The notes under the pieces: generated by a model
Told to the model about the DNA's origin: nothing
The model's database searches: none
What the model saw: the letters and a program-made list of their open reading frames with translations, nothing else
Program-made: the position numbers and the translations under genes
Source of the DNA: Pseudoips prasinana
Taxonomy: Eukaryota; Arthropoda; Insecta; Lepidoptera; Nolidae
DNA: 64,000 nucleotides
Assembly (NCBI GenBank): GCA_951640165.1
Contig: OX621259.1
Span: 2,418,001-2,482,000 of the forward strand
Direction of reading: 5' to 3'
Part shown: positions 9,928 through 21,814 of the stretch, piece by piece
Layout of the letters: the number at the start of each line of letters is the position of its first letter
How positions within the stretch are numbered: position 1 is the first letter of the stretch

Positions 9928-12583
9928 ATGACAATAGAGAAGTGTGATAACTTTCTAATTCTATCACATCAAAATATAAACCGCTTCTCTGGCAAAATTC
10001 TAGACATAGAACTTTTTAATGAAAAATATGAAATAGATATCCTTTGTTTTACAGAAACATGGCTGAAGGCACACAAGATGGCTTTTAGTGTCTGTGGCTA
10101 TAGGATCGCCAGCTTTTATAATAGGGTTTCGAGGGTGGTGGAGTACTGATACTACTTCGAGACCAAATTAAATTTAAAGAACGTAAAGATATATGCCAAC
10201 TATCTATTGAGCGTGTGTGTGAGGTGGCATGTGTAGAGACGCAGTTTTATTGTTTAATATGTGTGTGTAGACCACCAGCATCCGATTTAAAGCTTTTTAC
10301 AGCAACAATGGAAGACATTCTTAGGAAAATTAAAAGTAAAAAAAAATCCTTGTATGTGGTGATTTTAATATGAACATTTTAGCAGATTCACCTGAAATAA
10401 ACATATTTCTATCTGTATTTCGGTCCTTTAACCTTAAATGCTTGTTCTCTGAGGCCACGAGAGTCACACCGAATTAAGAATTTAATAAAGCTTGTAAAAT
10501 AAAAAACATAACGGTTGACAGTAATAAGATAAAATTTAATTCTTGGGCAACTCAAGGCATTAGACTGAGTAGAGATTTTTTATATGAGTTGTATGACAGA
10601 AGGTCCTATAAACCTGATGTCAATTTTATTAATTATGTTAGAAATTATTCAAAAATTTTTAAAAAGGTTTGCATTCAAGCTAAATCTTTACCTATATATA
10701 AGAGATAAAATTAAAAAATCTGATAGTAAAATAAAATCAGCTTGGCAAATAATTAATACTGAAACTGGTAAAAGTAGATCAAGAGATCAAACATTAGTAT
10801 TGAATATTGGTGATGAACTGGTTTCAGACAAGCTTACCATTGCCAATTTTTTAGCTGCTTTTTTTGCAAATATACCCGTGGATATTACTAAGTGTCTCGC
10901 ATCATCACCAGATGTGGCTGAACTCTTTTTAAATCAAAGCGTAGAACAAACTTAACTAACCTACCTAACCTTAGTACCTAACTTTAGTTTTAAATCCGTA
11001 ACAAGTGATGATATTATAAAAGCTTTTAAGAGTATTAAAAGGAAAGGCACAGAAGATTTGTGGGGACTGTCTGTTAAAGCAATTGAATCGATCATACTAA
11101 ACATTGCTACAATCCTTGCAGCCATCTTCAATGGCTGTATAAGTGATGGTGTCTTTCCCGATTTAATGAAAATAAGTAAGATAATACCCATTTTCAAGGC
11201 AGGTTGTTCAAAAAATACCACGAATTATAGGCCTATCTCAATACTGCCAGCTTTAAGTAAAATATTTGAAAAGCTGATGCTCAGCCAAATGTTGTCGCAC
11301 TTTAACGTGAATGAGATATTGAATAATAAGCAGTTCGGGTTTACAAGGGGCCGCTCTACTCAGGATGCAGGTTGCACATTAATTAGGTCAATATTGGAGG
11401 CTTGGAAGGGATCACGGGATGCGCTGGGAGTTTTCTGTGATCTCTCTAAGGCTTTAGATTGCGTTGATCATCGTACGCTCGTTGTTAAACTGAAGTACTA
11501 TGGAATATCTGGCACATCTCTTGATCTTGTGATGTCCTATTTATCGGGGCGACAACAGATGGTTTCGATAGGCGGTGTCACTTCGGCACGTCATCCTGTG
11601 AAAATGGGGGTGCCCCAAGGATCTATATTGGGCCCATTTTTATTTCTAGTTTATATAAATGATCTCCCTTATCTGGTAGAGAAAGTATCAGACATAGTTT
11701 TGTTCGCTGATGATACGTCGCTCATATTTAAAGTAAATAGAAAGGATAAAGATCTTATTGAGCATAATAAAACACTCAGCTTTATATCAGAATGGTTTTC
11801 GGCAAATAATCTCTTGTTAAATGCAGGGAAAACTAAATGCATCAGGTTCTCATTGCCGAATGTGACTCAAATTGTACCAACAGTTGCACTTAATGCGAAA
11901 ATATTAGATTTAGACCCATCGACCGTATTTTTAGGATTGACACTTGATTCAAAATTGCAATGGGGTCCTCAGATTGAAAAGTTAGCAGGTAAATTAAGTT
12001 CGGCTTCCTATGCTGTCTGGAAAATAAGGCAATTGTCAGATGAACAAACTGCTAGATTAGTGTATTTCGCGTGCTTTCATAGCATTATGTCGTATGGCAT
12101 TCTGCTGTGGGGTTCGGCGGCTGACATAGGTACTATTTTTGTATTGCAGAAAAGAGCAGTCAGAGCCATTTATGGTTTAGGCAGTCGCGATTCTTTGCGA
12201 AATTTGTTTAAAGAAATAAATATACTTACTGTGCCATCGGAATATATATATATCAGAATATAATGTTTGTTAGAAAAAATATTCATAATTATAAAAAGAA
12301 AAGTGAACTGCATAATATAAATACTAGGAATAAAAACAAACTAGCCATGCCAGGCTTTAGAGTAAGCAAAACTAATAAATCATTTTTAGGAAATTGTATT
12401 AGGTTTTATAACAAGCTTCCTACTCAAATTACTGATCTGCCTGACACAAGTTTTAAAACACATATTAAACGTATACTTATGGCTAGGGGTTATTACACCA
12501 CTAAAGAGTACATCGATGACAAAGACGTCTGGCTCTCACTTCCTACCTGCACATTGCTCGCTGGAGATCTTGTAGCCATATAG
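9928..12583 (+). pseudogene. LINE ORF2: AP endonuclease and reverse transcriptase, broken
   Basis: This would be the enzyme for target-primed reverse transcription. The order of parts is endonuclease (9928 to about 10460; ISSHQNIN-like start, FTETWLKAH, a frame-shifted DFNMN), linker, RT (about 11030-12250) and the C-terminal domain (12263-12583; FRVSKTNKSFLGN, FYNKLPTQI). RT motif A is CDLSKALDCVD, B is GVPQGSILGPFLF and C is LFADDTSL, so the catalytic Asp residues remain. The frame changes near 10150 and 12263 and there is a stop near 10955, so no complete protein can be made. It follows ORF1 after 2 nt. Confidence 0.85.
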
Positions 12584-13275
12584 ACATGACTGATCTTCTG
12601 TGTTACGTGAACTATCTGTAAATGATTGCTATCATATACTTAATTTAAAATTATTGACTCTGTCTCAAAATGAATAATGTTATTGTTTCGAAGTTTTTCT
12701 TTTGTATACCTGAATATAATCTAAAATAATAAGCATTCAGACAACCGATCGAGCATATATTGTGTTTGCCTACTAAATAATTACTCTAATTGGACCAAAT
12801 CCCGTGTTCATGCCCGCTTGAGTATGTTTCGCCGGACCGTCTCAACTGGGTCGTGTTGAGACTGGTAGTAGATGAACCCACTGAGTTTGTTTCGCTGGGT
12901 CTTCTCAATTGGGGCGCATTGGATCCGGTGGTAGCATTAAAGCGCGACCGTCGTTATTAACACAAGGTCCGTCATAATAATAATACCTTTAATATAGACA
13001 GAACCATTGACAATATGTAGTAAAAATATTAGACTTAAACTAGATAATTAAACATAATCTCTTGACAATAACTTGATACGAGCTAGCTAAATATCATTTC
13101 TGTAATAAAATAAATTTTATAAATGTTTTCATACAAGATGTACCTAAATATCTATGTTACTAGAAATAATATCTAATGTATACAACTATATTACTACAAA
13201 CATGTTCTGACTATTTACAAGCGCTTTTTTAAAGTCTACGTGAATAAAAACCTTTTTTATATTTATTTTATTTTT
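12584..13275 (+). repeat. 3' UTR of the LINE
   Basis: Non-coding 3' region matching 39850-40530 in reverse. Its last 200 bp (gttctgactatttacaa ... aaagtctacgtgaataaaaa) are the most repeated segment in the window. It ends in T/A-rich sequence at the junction with the RTE target. Confidence 0.8.
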
Positions 13276-13462
13276 ATTGCCGGTCTTGCGCTATTCGCAT
13301 CCAGCAGTTTCCAGCGACCCGCTGATCATCGGTCCATCTTGTAGGAGGCCTGCCCACGCTGCGTTTTCCGGTTCGTGGTCACCACTCAAGAACCTTTCTG
13401 CCCCAACGGCCATCGGTTCTACGAGCTATGTACCCCGCCCACTGCCACTACAGTTTTGCAAT
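13276..13462 (-). mobile_element. RTE-type LINE 3' end, right part of the split copy
   Basis: It matches, in reverse, the RTE C-terminal coding block at 62280-62480 (gcctgcccacgctgcgtttt, cggccatcggttctacgag, ccccgcccactgccact). It continues the fragment at 4825-4893 across the LINE insertion. Confidence 0.8.
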
Positions 13463-13849
13463 TTAGATCTTATTATTGAAGTAAATTTCCTTTCGCTCGC
13501 TAGACTTGGGGAGTAAGCTGATGATTGCGTGACGAGAGTGTTACGAGAAGTGTGATCGGGTGAGGCTAACGGAAGTTGAGATTGAGGTATAAGTTAGTGG
13601 AGATAGAAGTAAAAAGAGTTACGTTTCGTATATTACTGTAGAGGCAAGAGAACTAGGTGCGAGCACACATTTCTTTCTCTCTTTCTCTTATAGCCACCTA
13701 CGTACGGTATCTTTGAAGTTTTACTTCAGTCGTGTGGTCTAAAGCGCACTCGTTATTAGTTTTTTTGTTGTTCTAATTCGCAGGCCTCTATACAATTAGT
13801 TTAATACTCGTTTAGTTTAATATTATTATTATTATATTATTCTCTCCGA
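13463..13849. other. no gene seen
   Basis: Mixed-composition sequence without a supported ORF or repeat end. Confidence 0.35.
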
Positions 13850-14110
13850 GGTACGGGGGTATAATACCGCCAACTCTTGGACTTCGGACTGATACTGAGA
13901 AATTATCTTTACGGAAAAATCCCAAAATCACTTTTTGGACCGAAACGGGATTTTAACTTCGAACTTCATTATCTGCGCTTGAACACGCTACCGCTAGACC
14001 AACGAGTCAAACTTAGACTCAGAGCAACTTCATATGTGTCACACAAATATTTGTCCTGTTCGGGAATCGAACTCGAACCACGTGAATGGAATAGTAGTAG
14101 CGACGTGAAT
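13850..14110 (-). repeat. tRNA-derived SINE, family C
   Basis: The reverse complement matches the SINE at 57345-57655: a tRNA-like head with ttggtctagcggtagcgtgt, then a block containing cggactgatactgagaaatt. A second tRNA-like word pair (ttcgggaatcgaactcg) follows at about 14055, perhaps another SINE head. Confidence 0.65.
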
Positions 14111-14449
14111 ACCACAACAACATGTGCAGTTATTAATTACAATGTACCTATCCTGTTAAATTTACTGCTAAAACTTTGGTACAGTTATAACAATGTTGCC
14201 CACGGTGTACGTGTGGCTAGCACTAAACAAAATAGTTTCCACTTAAACTAACCAGTTCATACTCTCAGATAAACTGAATCGTTTAGTATAAAATACATTG
14301 TACTTTTAACTAGATATTTTAACATGTGGCGAATATATGTAACTAGGTAACTTCTAAAACACTAATAACATAGCAGGACTACATCACTAACACCATAAGC
14401 TTAAACTCTTAAACTTTTGTAAGATAGTTTGTTAGACTTTATTATCATA

Positions 14450-14633
14450 CTAGCAGTGTCCCGCGGTTTTACTCGCGTTAATATTTATTAATTATAGCCT
14501 ATGTGTTAATCCAGGGTGTCAACTAACTCCATACCAGATTTGATTAAAATCGCTCCATCCATTTAGACGTGAAGAAGTTACAAACATAAAAACTCACAAA
14601 CTTTAACCTTTAACCTTTATAATATTAGTGTGA
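14450..14633 (-). mobile_element. short non-autonomous Helitron
   Basis: On the minus strand it begins TCACACTAATATTATAAAGG and ends with a hairpin and CTAG. The flanking bases are A and T. Same family as 2832-3006. Confidence 0.75.
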
Positions 14634-15416
14634 CAAAACAGAAAGAATTAATAAAATTTCCCGCTTGTATGTTTATAAGTCTACGGGAATCGCAAAGACG
14701 CACACACGCGCGTGAACTTAGCGTCGCTCGCGCGTCGTTTTTTCGTTCATGAATGAAACACAGACCTACAAATGTAGAGACAAGACCTACAGTACAGCAA
14801 AAAGTTATGAAATCTTTTTTTTTTCATGTATTGAGTTATGTCCGCACTCGTAGAACTAAAGTCGTAGCAATCTAGTTTTGCGAGTACTGCTTCGCAAGTA
14901 AAAAACACTGGCAAAACGAAAACTCATTACTTTCTATGGAATACAAAGTCTTTCGTGTCCAAATTGTAAACGCAAATGTTTCGCCATTAGCCGAAAGACC
15001 AGCCCGCGCTAGAAGACATGAAACCCTGATATCACGATTATTGAGGTTTACTTTACTTTATCCCAGTGGATACCTTAGAGTCAGTGTTGTAGAGCTCGAC
15101 AGACTTAACCCTTTCCTGGGCAGTGGTCATATATTTGCCACCATATGTTGAACTCTACGGGCTTGTAATAAAGTTCAAAACCATTAAATTTAAAACATAC
15201 CTACTGCCTTATGAAACGTTAACTGTCTGACTGTTGTCTAAACTCAAACCCGTCGATCCAAATTGCAAAACGACTCAACTTTCATTTAAACACAGCTTTT
15301 TCAGGATCGGCACTAGAAACTTCCGAGTTAGACATCTAGCGCCCGGCTCTCCAGCCGACCAGCAATTGCTCACATCCAGCGCATGGGTCGGATCCCATGG
15401 ACCGCCCGAGTATTAC
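14634..15416. other. no gene seen
   Basis: A GC patch at about 14690-14740 (cacacgcgcgtgaac) and scattered short ORFs lack support. The ORF over 15234-15581 is created by the tandem repeat that follows. Confidence 0.35.
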
Positions 15417-15580
15417 CCCGTGATAACCACACGTATGATCTCTACAGAACCCGAGCTTATCACCCTTGTTTCACCCCCTGGTGCCATACGTATGGTCTCT
15501 CCAGACCCCGAGCTCCACACCCGTGTGTCACTTCCTGGTGACCACATGTATGGTATCTATAGACCCGGAGCTAATGTCTG
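15417..15580 (+). repeat. minisatellite, about 60-bp unit, three copies
   Basis: Units share cacacgtatgatctctacag / ccatacgtatggtctctcca / ccacatgtatggtatctata, each followed by accc-gagct. The copies are diverged. Confidence 0.75.
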
Positions 15581-15961
15581 ATACTGACAGCTAAACGTGT
15601 CTCCTAAAGCACAGAAACGCTCAGAAATTAAACCACCTTATCGCTCACCCATCTATAGACTCACCGAGTGCCCCTTAACTTTACCTTAAACTTACGAAAA
15701 TTGTGAGCAGCAGTCTATGAGCGCTTCAAATTGACGTGTAATAAGGTATATTTGTACTACCTTATCTCGGCATGGCGGACGGTGAAAGCTTATGTTAACA
15801 AAATGTTACCGAATCGGATTAATTTAACTCGAACACATTTCAGTTGCCAACTGGCCCGTTTAATTTTACTCAAGTTTGAAACTAATAATCCTTATTTCGA
15901 TATAAATCAAGTTGTGTAGGCAGAGAGTTTGCTGTGGCAGATTTGAATTATTAGTTAAGCG

Positions 15962-16003
15962 CTTTCATAATTATTTAAATCAATATTTAAATAATTATGA
16001 AAG
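15962..16003. repeat. perfect 19-bp hairpin
   Basis: Arms ctttcataattatttaaat and atttaaataattatgaaag are separated by caat. It sits next to a LINE 3' tail. Confidence 0.85.
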
Positions 16004-16015
16004 AGCCTTGTATAT

Positions 16016-16200
16016 AAAAAAAGGTTTTTATTCAAGTAGACTTTAAAAAAGCGCTTGTAAATAGTCAGAATATGTTTGTAGTAATATAATTAAGTATACA
16101 TAATTATTTATAGTTGTAGTAGTACACGGATTGTTTGAAAACATTTATAAAATTTATTTTATAATAGCAATGATATAAAACATAAAAAACAAAACATGAA
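16016..16200 (-). mobile_element. LINE 3' tail (same family as 4892-13275)
   Basis: On the minus strand it ends with gactatttacaagcgctttt and aaagtctac-tgaataaaaa. Only the last 180 bp are present, which is typical 5' truncation. Confidence 0.75.
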
Positions 16201-16249
16201 AATAAAAATTGTAGTAATTATATAAATAGTAATATTGTCCACCCAGCTG

Positions 16250-16497
16250 AATTTCTGCCACGGCGGCCAGTCTCAATAGATATTAAGTGTGTGCGCAAAC
16301 ATAGGGGTACTTTCTATTCCATCACTCTCATGAGCCGATGGGACGATAGCGACACGACCAAAAAGAGGTCCGGTACAGGGCCGATAGCTTTACGTGCTCC
16401 CGCCGGGTGTAATCCCTCCAACTCCCAGACTCTCGGGCTGATACGAGAAATTTATTTTAACGGAAAGTCCCAAATCAACACACAACAAATATTTGTG
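16250..16497 (-). repeat. tRNA-derived SINE, family C (tail part)
   Basis: Reverse match to 57480-57650: cctgtacc, cacgtaaagc, gtcgctatcgtcccatcggc, agtaccctatgtttgcgca. The tRNA-like head is missing or degraded. Confidence 0.65.
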
Positions 16498-16499
16498 TG

Positions 16500-17470
16500 A
16501 GGAGTACAATTATTTGTTCGGTGCCTGTGTGTAATTCACCTATAATACATGTATAGACATAGACTCACGCTTGTTTCCCAGTTCTTGCACACCTCTTTCT
16601 GTCGGACCAATGATATATTTATTATTTCATACTTTTATAACAAATTATTTATAATTATCTTACACAACCTCATAAAAACATTTGTTTATATTCAAAGCGA
16701 ACATTGTTTTCAAAGTGTATTAGATACTCGTAGATAGATTAAATTATTTAGGATATACAAATATCTGGCAAGTTTTAGCTGCAACTGAACCCTTAATAAC
16801 TAATAACAGGTAAATGTGCCTCCAACCATTTACAAATTCAAACCCGACATACACTTTAGCTAAGTGATAGACGTCTTACGTAAATCTCTGTTGAATAACA
16901 TTGTTTCATTAAAATAATCCTACTCATATATATTAGGGATCCCATCTATTCCAGTACCTTAAATTGAAGTAGGTTATTGATCTTTCCTCGTTTAATACTT
17001 TAGTTTATTTTTTCAACTAAATAGACTATTTATATTCAGCAAGAAATAGTGATGTAGTAAGTGGAACAATGTCTGAGCAGCGTGCATGTTCACATTACGA
17101 AAGCCGTAAATGACAAAATAGAACTACGGCATTTTATACTTTATTTCAACAAAAATAAAGTGCAAAATTCAATACAGATCGTTGTTTTTTTTATAGGTTA
17201 TTGAATGTTGAGCGGTAGCTTACATAATGTATTCGATAATGAATTATTTATCAGGTTTTCTTCTAATGAAGAAATATTAAAATCTATTTACTCCCTAATT
17301 TCTTCACTTGGATCGTTTTGTAAAGAAAAGGTTGAATTCTTTGTAAGGGTCAAAAGGTGGAATTTTTTGTAAGGGTCAAGGGACCTACTTCAGAAAACTA
17401 GGTAGAAATAACATATCGCATATTAATAAAGTTGTATATATTTATAAATGATAGGTATCTTACCTATATT
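16500..17470. other. no gene seen
   Basis: AT-rich. Words ttgtaagggtcaaaagg and ttgtaagggtcaagg form a short imperfect duplication near 17340-17382. No ORF is supported. Confidence 0.4.
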
Positions 17471-17471
17471 T

Positions 17472-18540
17472 TTTTCAATCCATCAATCAGTCATTTATTT
17501 ATTTGCTAGAATGTGGTTACAATAGCAGGTAGTAATACATAGAATACAGAATTCAACACATTCTGCCGCTTAGGGCGTGCAAATTTAGTAACAATACAAT
17601 AACATAACAATAAAACATTTACATTAATAATATTATATTTGAAATGTCCTGTCTTCTAAGAATTCTCTAGTATTATAATAATTTTTATTCAGGAAGTCAA
17701 ATAATTTGTTTCTAAATTGTTTGTATGTAGGCGTTTTTCTTGAAAAAATCTAATTTTATTCGAGGCAATTTCATATGGTCTCTATGTCTGGATGAAATGT
17801 CGTATTTTTCAAAAAGTTCTGAATGTCTTTTTGTAAATGTACACATTTCTAATATATACAAACATGGTAGTGGCAATATTCTATGTTTTCTGAAGAGTGG
17901 TTTGCAGCTGTCTAGAAAACTTACTCCACTTACAGCACGAATACATTTTTTTTGAGCTCTAAACACTCTATCAAATTCGACTGAATTGCCCCAAACAATG
18001 ATACCATATCTTATTATGGATGACACATATGCGTGGTAGGCAATTAATGCTGTATTAATGTTTACAGTTTGTCTTATTTTTTTTAAAAGCGTATACAAAT
18101 CGGTCTATTTTATTCACTAATTTTTCAATGTGTGGCTTCCAGCTGCAGAATTTATCTATTGTAATACCTAAAAATACGCAATCATTTACACATTTTATTT
18201 GAGTGTCTTTATATTGTATGTTCAGTGGGGTTATGTTTGCTTGGTAAGTTTGAAATTGTATCATGTTAGTTTTGGTCATATTTATTTTTAGGTTATTTAA
18301 GTTCAGCCAGTTGATGGCCTTGTCTAGTGTTTTATTTGTGTTAGCTTCTAGTTGGATTTTATTTGTATCTTTTATTATTAATGTTGTGTCATCTGCGAAA
18401 AGTATTGAGTCATGGCTTATTGCGTCTGGGAAGTCATTGATATATAATAGGAAAAGGAGAGGGGCCAAAATACTTCCTTGTGGTGTACCGTAATTGTTCA
18501 TTTTGTATGTAGATCTATAGATTTTCTGTTCGTTTTTAAT
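17472..18540 (-). mobile_element. 5'-truncated LINE
   Basis: It runs from a truncated RT at about 18540 to a 3' UTR that ends near 17472. Its C-terminal protein domain resembles the LINE at 53930-55600 (AQKKCIRAV, LPLPCLYILEM), so both belong to one CR1/Jockey-group family. Confidence 0.7.
17640..18501 (-). pseudogene. reverse transcriptase, C-terminal half, frameshifted
   Basis: The first piece (18501-18055) starts in RT motif B (GTPQGSILAPLLFLLYIND) and keeps the catalytic LFADDTTL, followed by FLGITIDKFCSWKPHIEKL. After a frameshift near 18070-18100 the second piece (18098-17712) has the thumb and C-terminal domain (YHAYVSSIIRYGIIVWGNS, AQKKCIRAVSG). Motif A and the endonuclease are missing through 5' truncation, so it is not functional. 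Confidence 0.8.
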
Positions 18541-19657
18541 TGTTTTTTCCTATTCATAGGACACCGTTGGCATTTATAATAAATCAATGCGTTGCATTTT
18601 TGTCAAAAGAAACGACTTTAACGTTTAAAGAGTGTATTAGGAAACATTTTCGTGCTCCCACCCACCGGCTGGTTACATCATCTGATATGCTTGATAGAGC
18701 CTGAATGGCTTTTAACTGCATCATTGGTTTAGCGGTTGCATGTCAAACCGCAGATGATGAGTTCTTATCCCCGTTCAGGCAACCATTGAATTGAAATAAA
18801 ATTGCAAATTGCCAAATAAGACCTCGTGCAAAATACGAATTTGTAAAGAGGAGAGTTTGTTATTCGTTAAGTTTGAAACATAACAAAAACAAATTTTCTG
18901 TATAAACGAGGCCACAATTTCGAAGTACATGTTCTAATTCCACCAGGATTAAATTTAATGCATTTTACATGATACCCAATTAACACAATGTAAAGCGATT
19001 TAAATACTCAAACGAATACTGAAAAGTCAAAAAGATTTCAAGTTGGTGATTACAAAATTTAAATAGATTTGAGTAGCTTTTTTTTTTCGGGCCTAGTCCC
19101 TCCCTTTTACCCACCCCTGCAACACCTGTAAGCCAGGATCAACAGTGGCACACAATGAAATGACACTGAGCGGTGAAGCTCAGGCATGTCCCGGGGAAAC
19201 GCTTAAACTGTTTGAGATTTGAGTAGCTGTAGACATTTGTTGTTTGAAATAATCAAATAGGAATTGGTTAAGACAGTGACATCTCTGTCTGTGTAGCTTT
19301 TGTGCGGTTCATAGACATCGTGTAATTTGCTCTCCCGCGCGGTGATGCAGATTACGGCGGCCTCGTGCTAAATTAACTTATATGTTCACTTGTCGTGGAG
19401 AATGGACGAACTTATTTAATTTCATGATGTTGCAGTTATATTGTCATTTTGGTTTTTGTATGCAAGAATTACAACTAGTAGCTTAGTATCTTTACAGTAT
19501 CAAATCACGCCCGTGACTGCGGAGTCGGTGTGATATCCCGCGGCACGCTACGCGCGCCCGCGCAGATTGGCAGAAACTGCGCGCATTCCCGCGTCAGCAG
19601 TGTGTTGTGCTAGGCGTGATTTCTAGATAAATTGAGATACTTGCATACAATGGTTAA
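18541..19657. other. mixed intergenic sequence with a weak SINE-like stretch
   Basis: A tRNA-like stretch at about 18720-18770 (ttggtttagcggttgcatgt, gagttcttatcccc) may be an old SINE. At 19502-19621 a GC-rich block is flanked by aaatcacgcc and ggcgtgattt, possibly a small TIR element. No ORF is supported. Confidence 0.35.
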
Positions 19658-19679
19658 GGGTAGGTTCAGATGACAAGCG

Positions 19680-19895
19680 CTCAACGCGCGTTTTGATAAC
19701 GCGCGTTTACAACTACATACATTTTATTCAGGCCGTACACATGCTAACGCGCGTTTTAGTAACGCGCGCGTTCAACGCTGCGCTAGCGCTCGACTGTTGT
19801 CAGCGCGCGTCAACGCGCGTTAACGCGCGCTTTGAGATCATTGGTTTTCTATGTTTCCGTTCAGTTGAGCGCGCGCTTTCGACGCGGATAGACGT
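19680..19895. promoter_or_regulatory. subterminal cgcgcgtt repeat cluster
   Basis: At least eight copies of acgcgcg-type words occur within 210 bp of the left end, several as the palindrome aacgcgcgtt. A smaller cluster sits at 22230-22312 near the right end. Such arrays usually bind the element's own proteins. The MADF protein or transposase is the likely ligand, which is an inference. Confidence 0.6.
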
Positions 19896-19934
19896 ATTTT
19901 AGGGTTCGTCAAGTTCGTCCGAAAATCGCCCGAA

Positions 19935-21814
19935 ATGGAAACCGAAGCTTTTAATACGGAATTATTAATTGATGAAATAGAGAAACGTCCTGCGATATGG
20001 GACATGACAAGTAGCGATTATTCAGATAAGAATTTGAGAAGACGGGCTTGGGAAGAACTCGTCCTTATATTTTGTGAAGGACATGACAATGAAGAAAACA
20101 AGAAAATATTATGTGAGTATATATATTTATTTACATTTACAATCGGTTTGTGTTACAAGTTAAATATAACGATCCTGCCAATCTACTTTTCCTTCATTAA
20201 TGAAATAGTTTGTTAAATGTACTCGAACATTATCCGCCTGTCGCACAGCACGTCCGGTATAATGTGAGGCTAGATTTTCCAGGGGTGGCGTATAAAGTGT
20301 GTCTTCAAAATTGTAGCCATCCCTGATTCTGACATAATTATTTAGTGTACATATCGCTTTTACGATCTTTTCTGCAAAACCGATGTTAACATCTAACGGC
20401 CTGTGTAAAATGCGCCATTTATTGCACATTATGCCAAAAGTACATTCAACATACCGGCGTGCTAATGTCAAACGGTAATTAAATATTTTTTTAGCATAAG
20501 TTAGTGACCTTCCCCCATATGGACGCATTAAATTCTCCATCATGCCAAAAGCTTCATCAGCCACTATCACATATGGCAACGTTGTCGGTCTATTTTGTAT
20601 TAACAATGCCTTTGGCTCAGGTAGATCTAATGACCTTTCTGTCAGCTTTTTGTACAATGAAGAATTCTTGAATATACCTGAGTCACTGTTTTTACCGTAG
20701 GCACCTATGTCAACCCACACAAAACAATAGTTTGCATCCGCTAGCGCCAATAAAACTAGCGAAAAATAATTTTTATAGTTATAATACATAGAACCCGTGT
20801 GTTCAGGCTGGATTAACCGTATATGTTTCCCGTCCAAGGCTCCCAAACAATTGGGAAACTTTGAGTTCTTTTCAAATATCGTGGATATTTCACACCACTT
20901 TTCTTTCGTTGGTTCACTCATAACAACGGGCCTTAATTTTTTCCTAATAGTTTCACATACATGTGGTATTATAGTAGCCACAGTAGATTTGCCAATTCTA
21001 TAGTCGTAGCTTAATGTCCCAAATGAACATCCAATGGCCAAATATCTGGAAACAAACATAAACTATTACTAAATACTGTTTTTTTTTTCAGCGTCATCCC
21101 TGCAAAAAAAGTGGAAGAGTTTACGCAATAAAGACTGTCAAATCTGGATCAGGAGCTTCCAAAACTTCGACATATATTCATTATAATAGACTACGATTTC
21201 TACAGGCATCAATTGCCAACAAAGATACAGAAAGTAGTTTCGATGCAGATAATGCATCAACTTCGTCAGAGGTTGCTGAAGTAGAAATAAGTTCTGGCTT
21301 TAAGAGTCCTAAATCTACTTCAAGAAAAAAACAAAAATTAAATCCTGCTGATGAAAGATTTGCAAACATATTAGAGCAGAGTTTAGCACAGAAAAATGTG
21401 TCTCATCCAAAAGAAGATGACGATGAAGACAAGCTGTTTTGTTTGTCACTCGTTAAAGAGATTAAAAAAATTCCGGAATATAGGCGACTTCAAACTAAAA
21501 TTGCCATTTATAATTTAATTTTGCAAAACCAAAATGAATTTCAAGGACCACAACAACAGACATATGAAAATCAAAATTACCCGGTATCACAACGAAGAAA
21601 TTATTTATCACAAGAGCAGCGTCATCAGTCATCAGCTTCTGTTGAAGGCTTTCGTTATCATGATTATAGATCACAGCAGTCTAGTGTGTCAAATAATTTT
21701 GCACATTATGGTTATACTACAGCAATGGGGTCTCCATCGCCAGTAACACCTACTCCATCGCCAGCACCAACTAATGTCAGCAATGAATCAGAGTTAGAGT
21801 TATTCTGCGAGTAA
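19935..21814 (+). pseudogene. MADF-BESS protein of the Harbinger element, frame-broken
   Basis: Exon 1 (19935-20112) gives the MADF start: LLIDEIEKRPAIWD, then DYSDKNLRRRAWEE. The donor is gtgagt and the acceptor is ttttttttcag at 21091. Exon 2 opens with LQKKWKSLR, as a MADF domain should. From 21131 the family-like sequence continues in another frame (KSGSGASKTS, YIHYNRLRFL), then an acidic linker and a BESS-like motif (LFCLSLVKEIKKIPEYRR) to a stop at 21814. About ten residues and the frame are lost between 21124 and 21131. MADF is a Myb/SANT-like DNA-binding fold, and Harbinger elements commonly carry a Myb-like partner that helps the transposase. This copy would make a truncated protein. 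An unseen extra intron is an alternative explanation. Confidence 0.75.

Larger units (their letters stand above)
4892..13275 (+). mobile_element. CR1/Jockey-group LINE (possibly Daphne-like), interrupted by an LTR element
   Basis: The element is 5'-truncated and inserted in an RTE fragment. It carries the end of ORF1 (4898-5097 plus 9402-9925), ORF2 (9928-12583) and a 3' UTR ending near the poly-T/A-rich tract at 13255. Without the LTR insertion at 5098-9401 it is about 4.1 kb. The short repeat attg at 4890 and 13276 could be a target duplication. Further 3' ends of the same family lie at 16016-16180, 27650-27750, 39850-40833, 57660-58250 and 62816-63010. The clade name is an inference from the RT and from the 3' domain. 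Confidence 0.75.

Noticed and set aside
15234..15581. 115-codon ORF
   Set aside because: It covers a diverged 60-bp tandem repeat, shows no domain and has no splice or poly(A) context.
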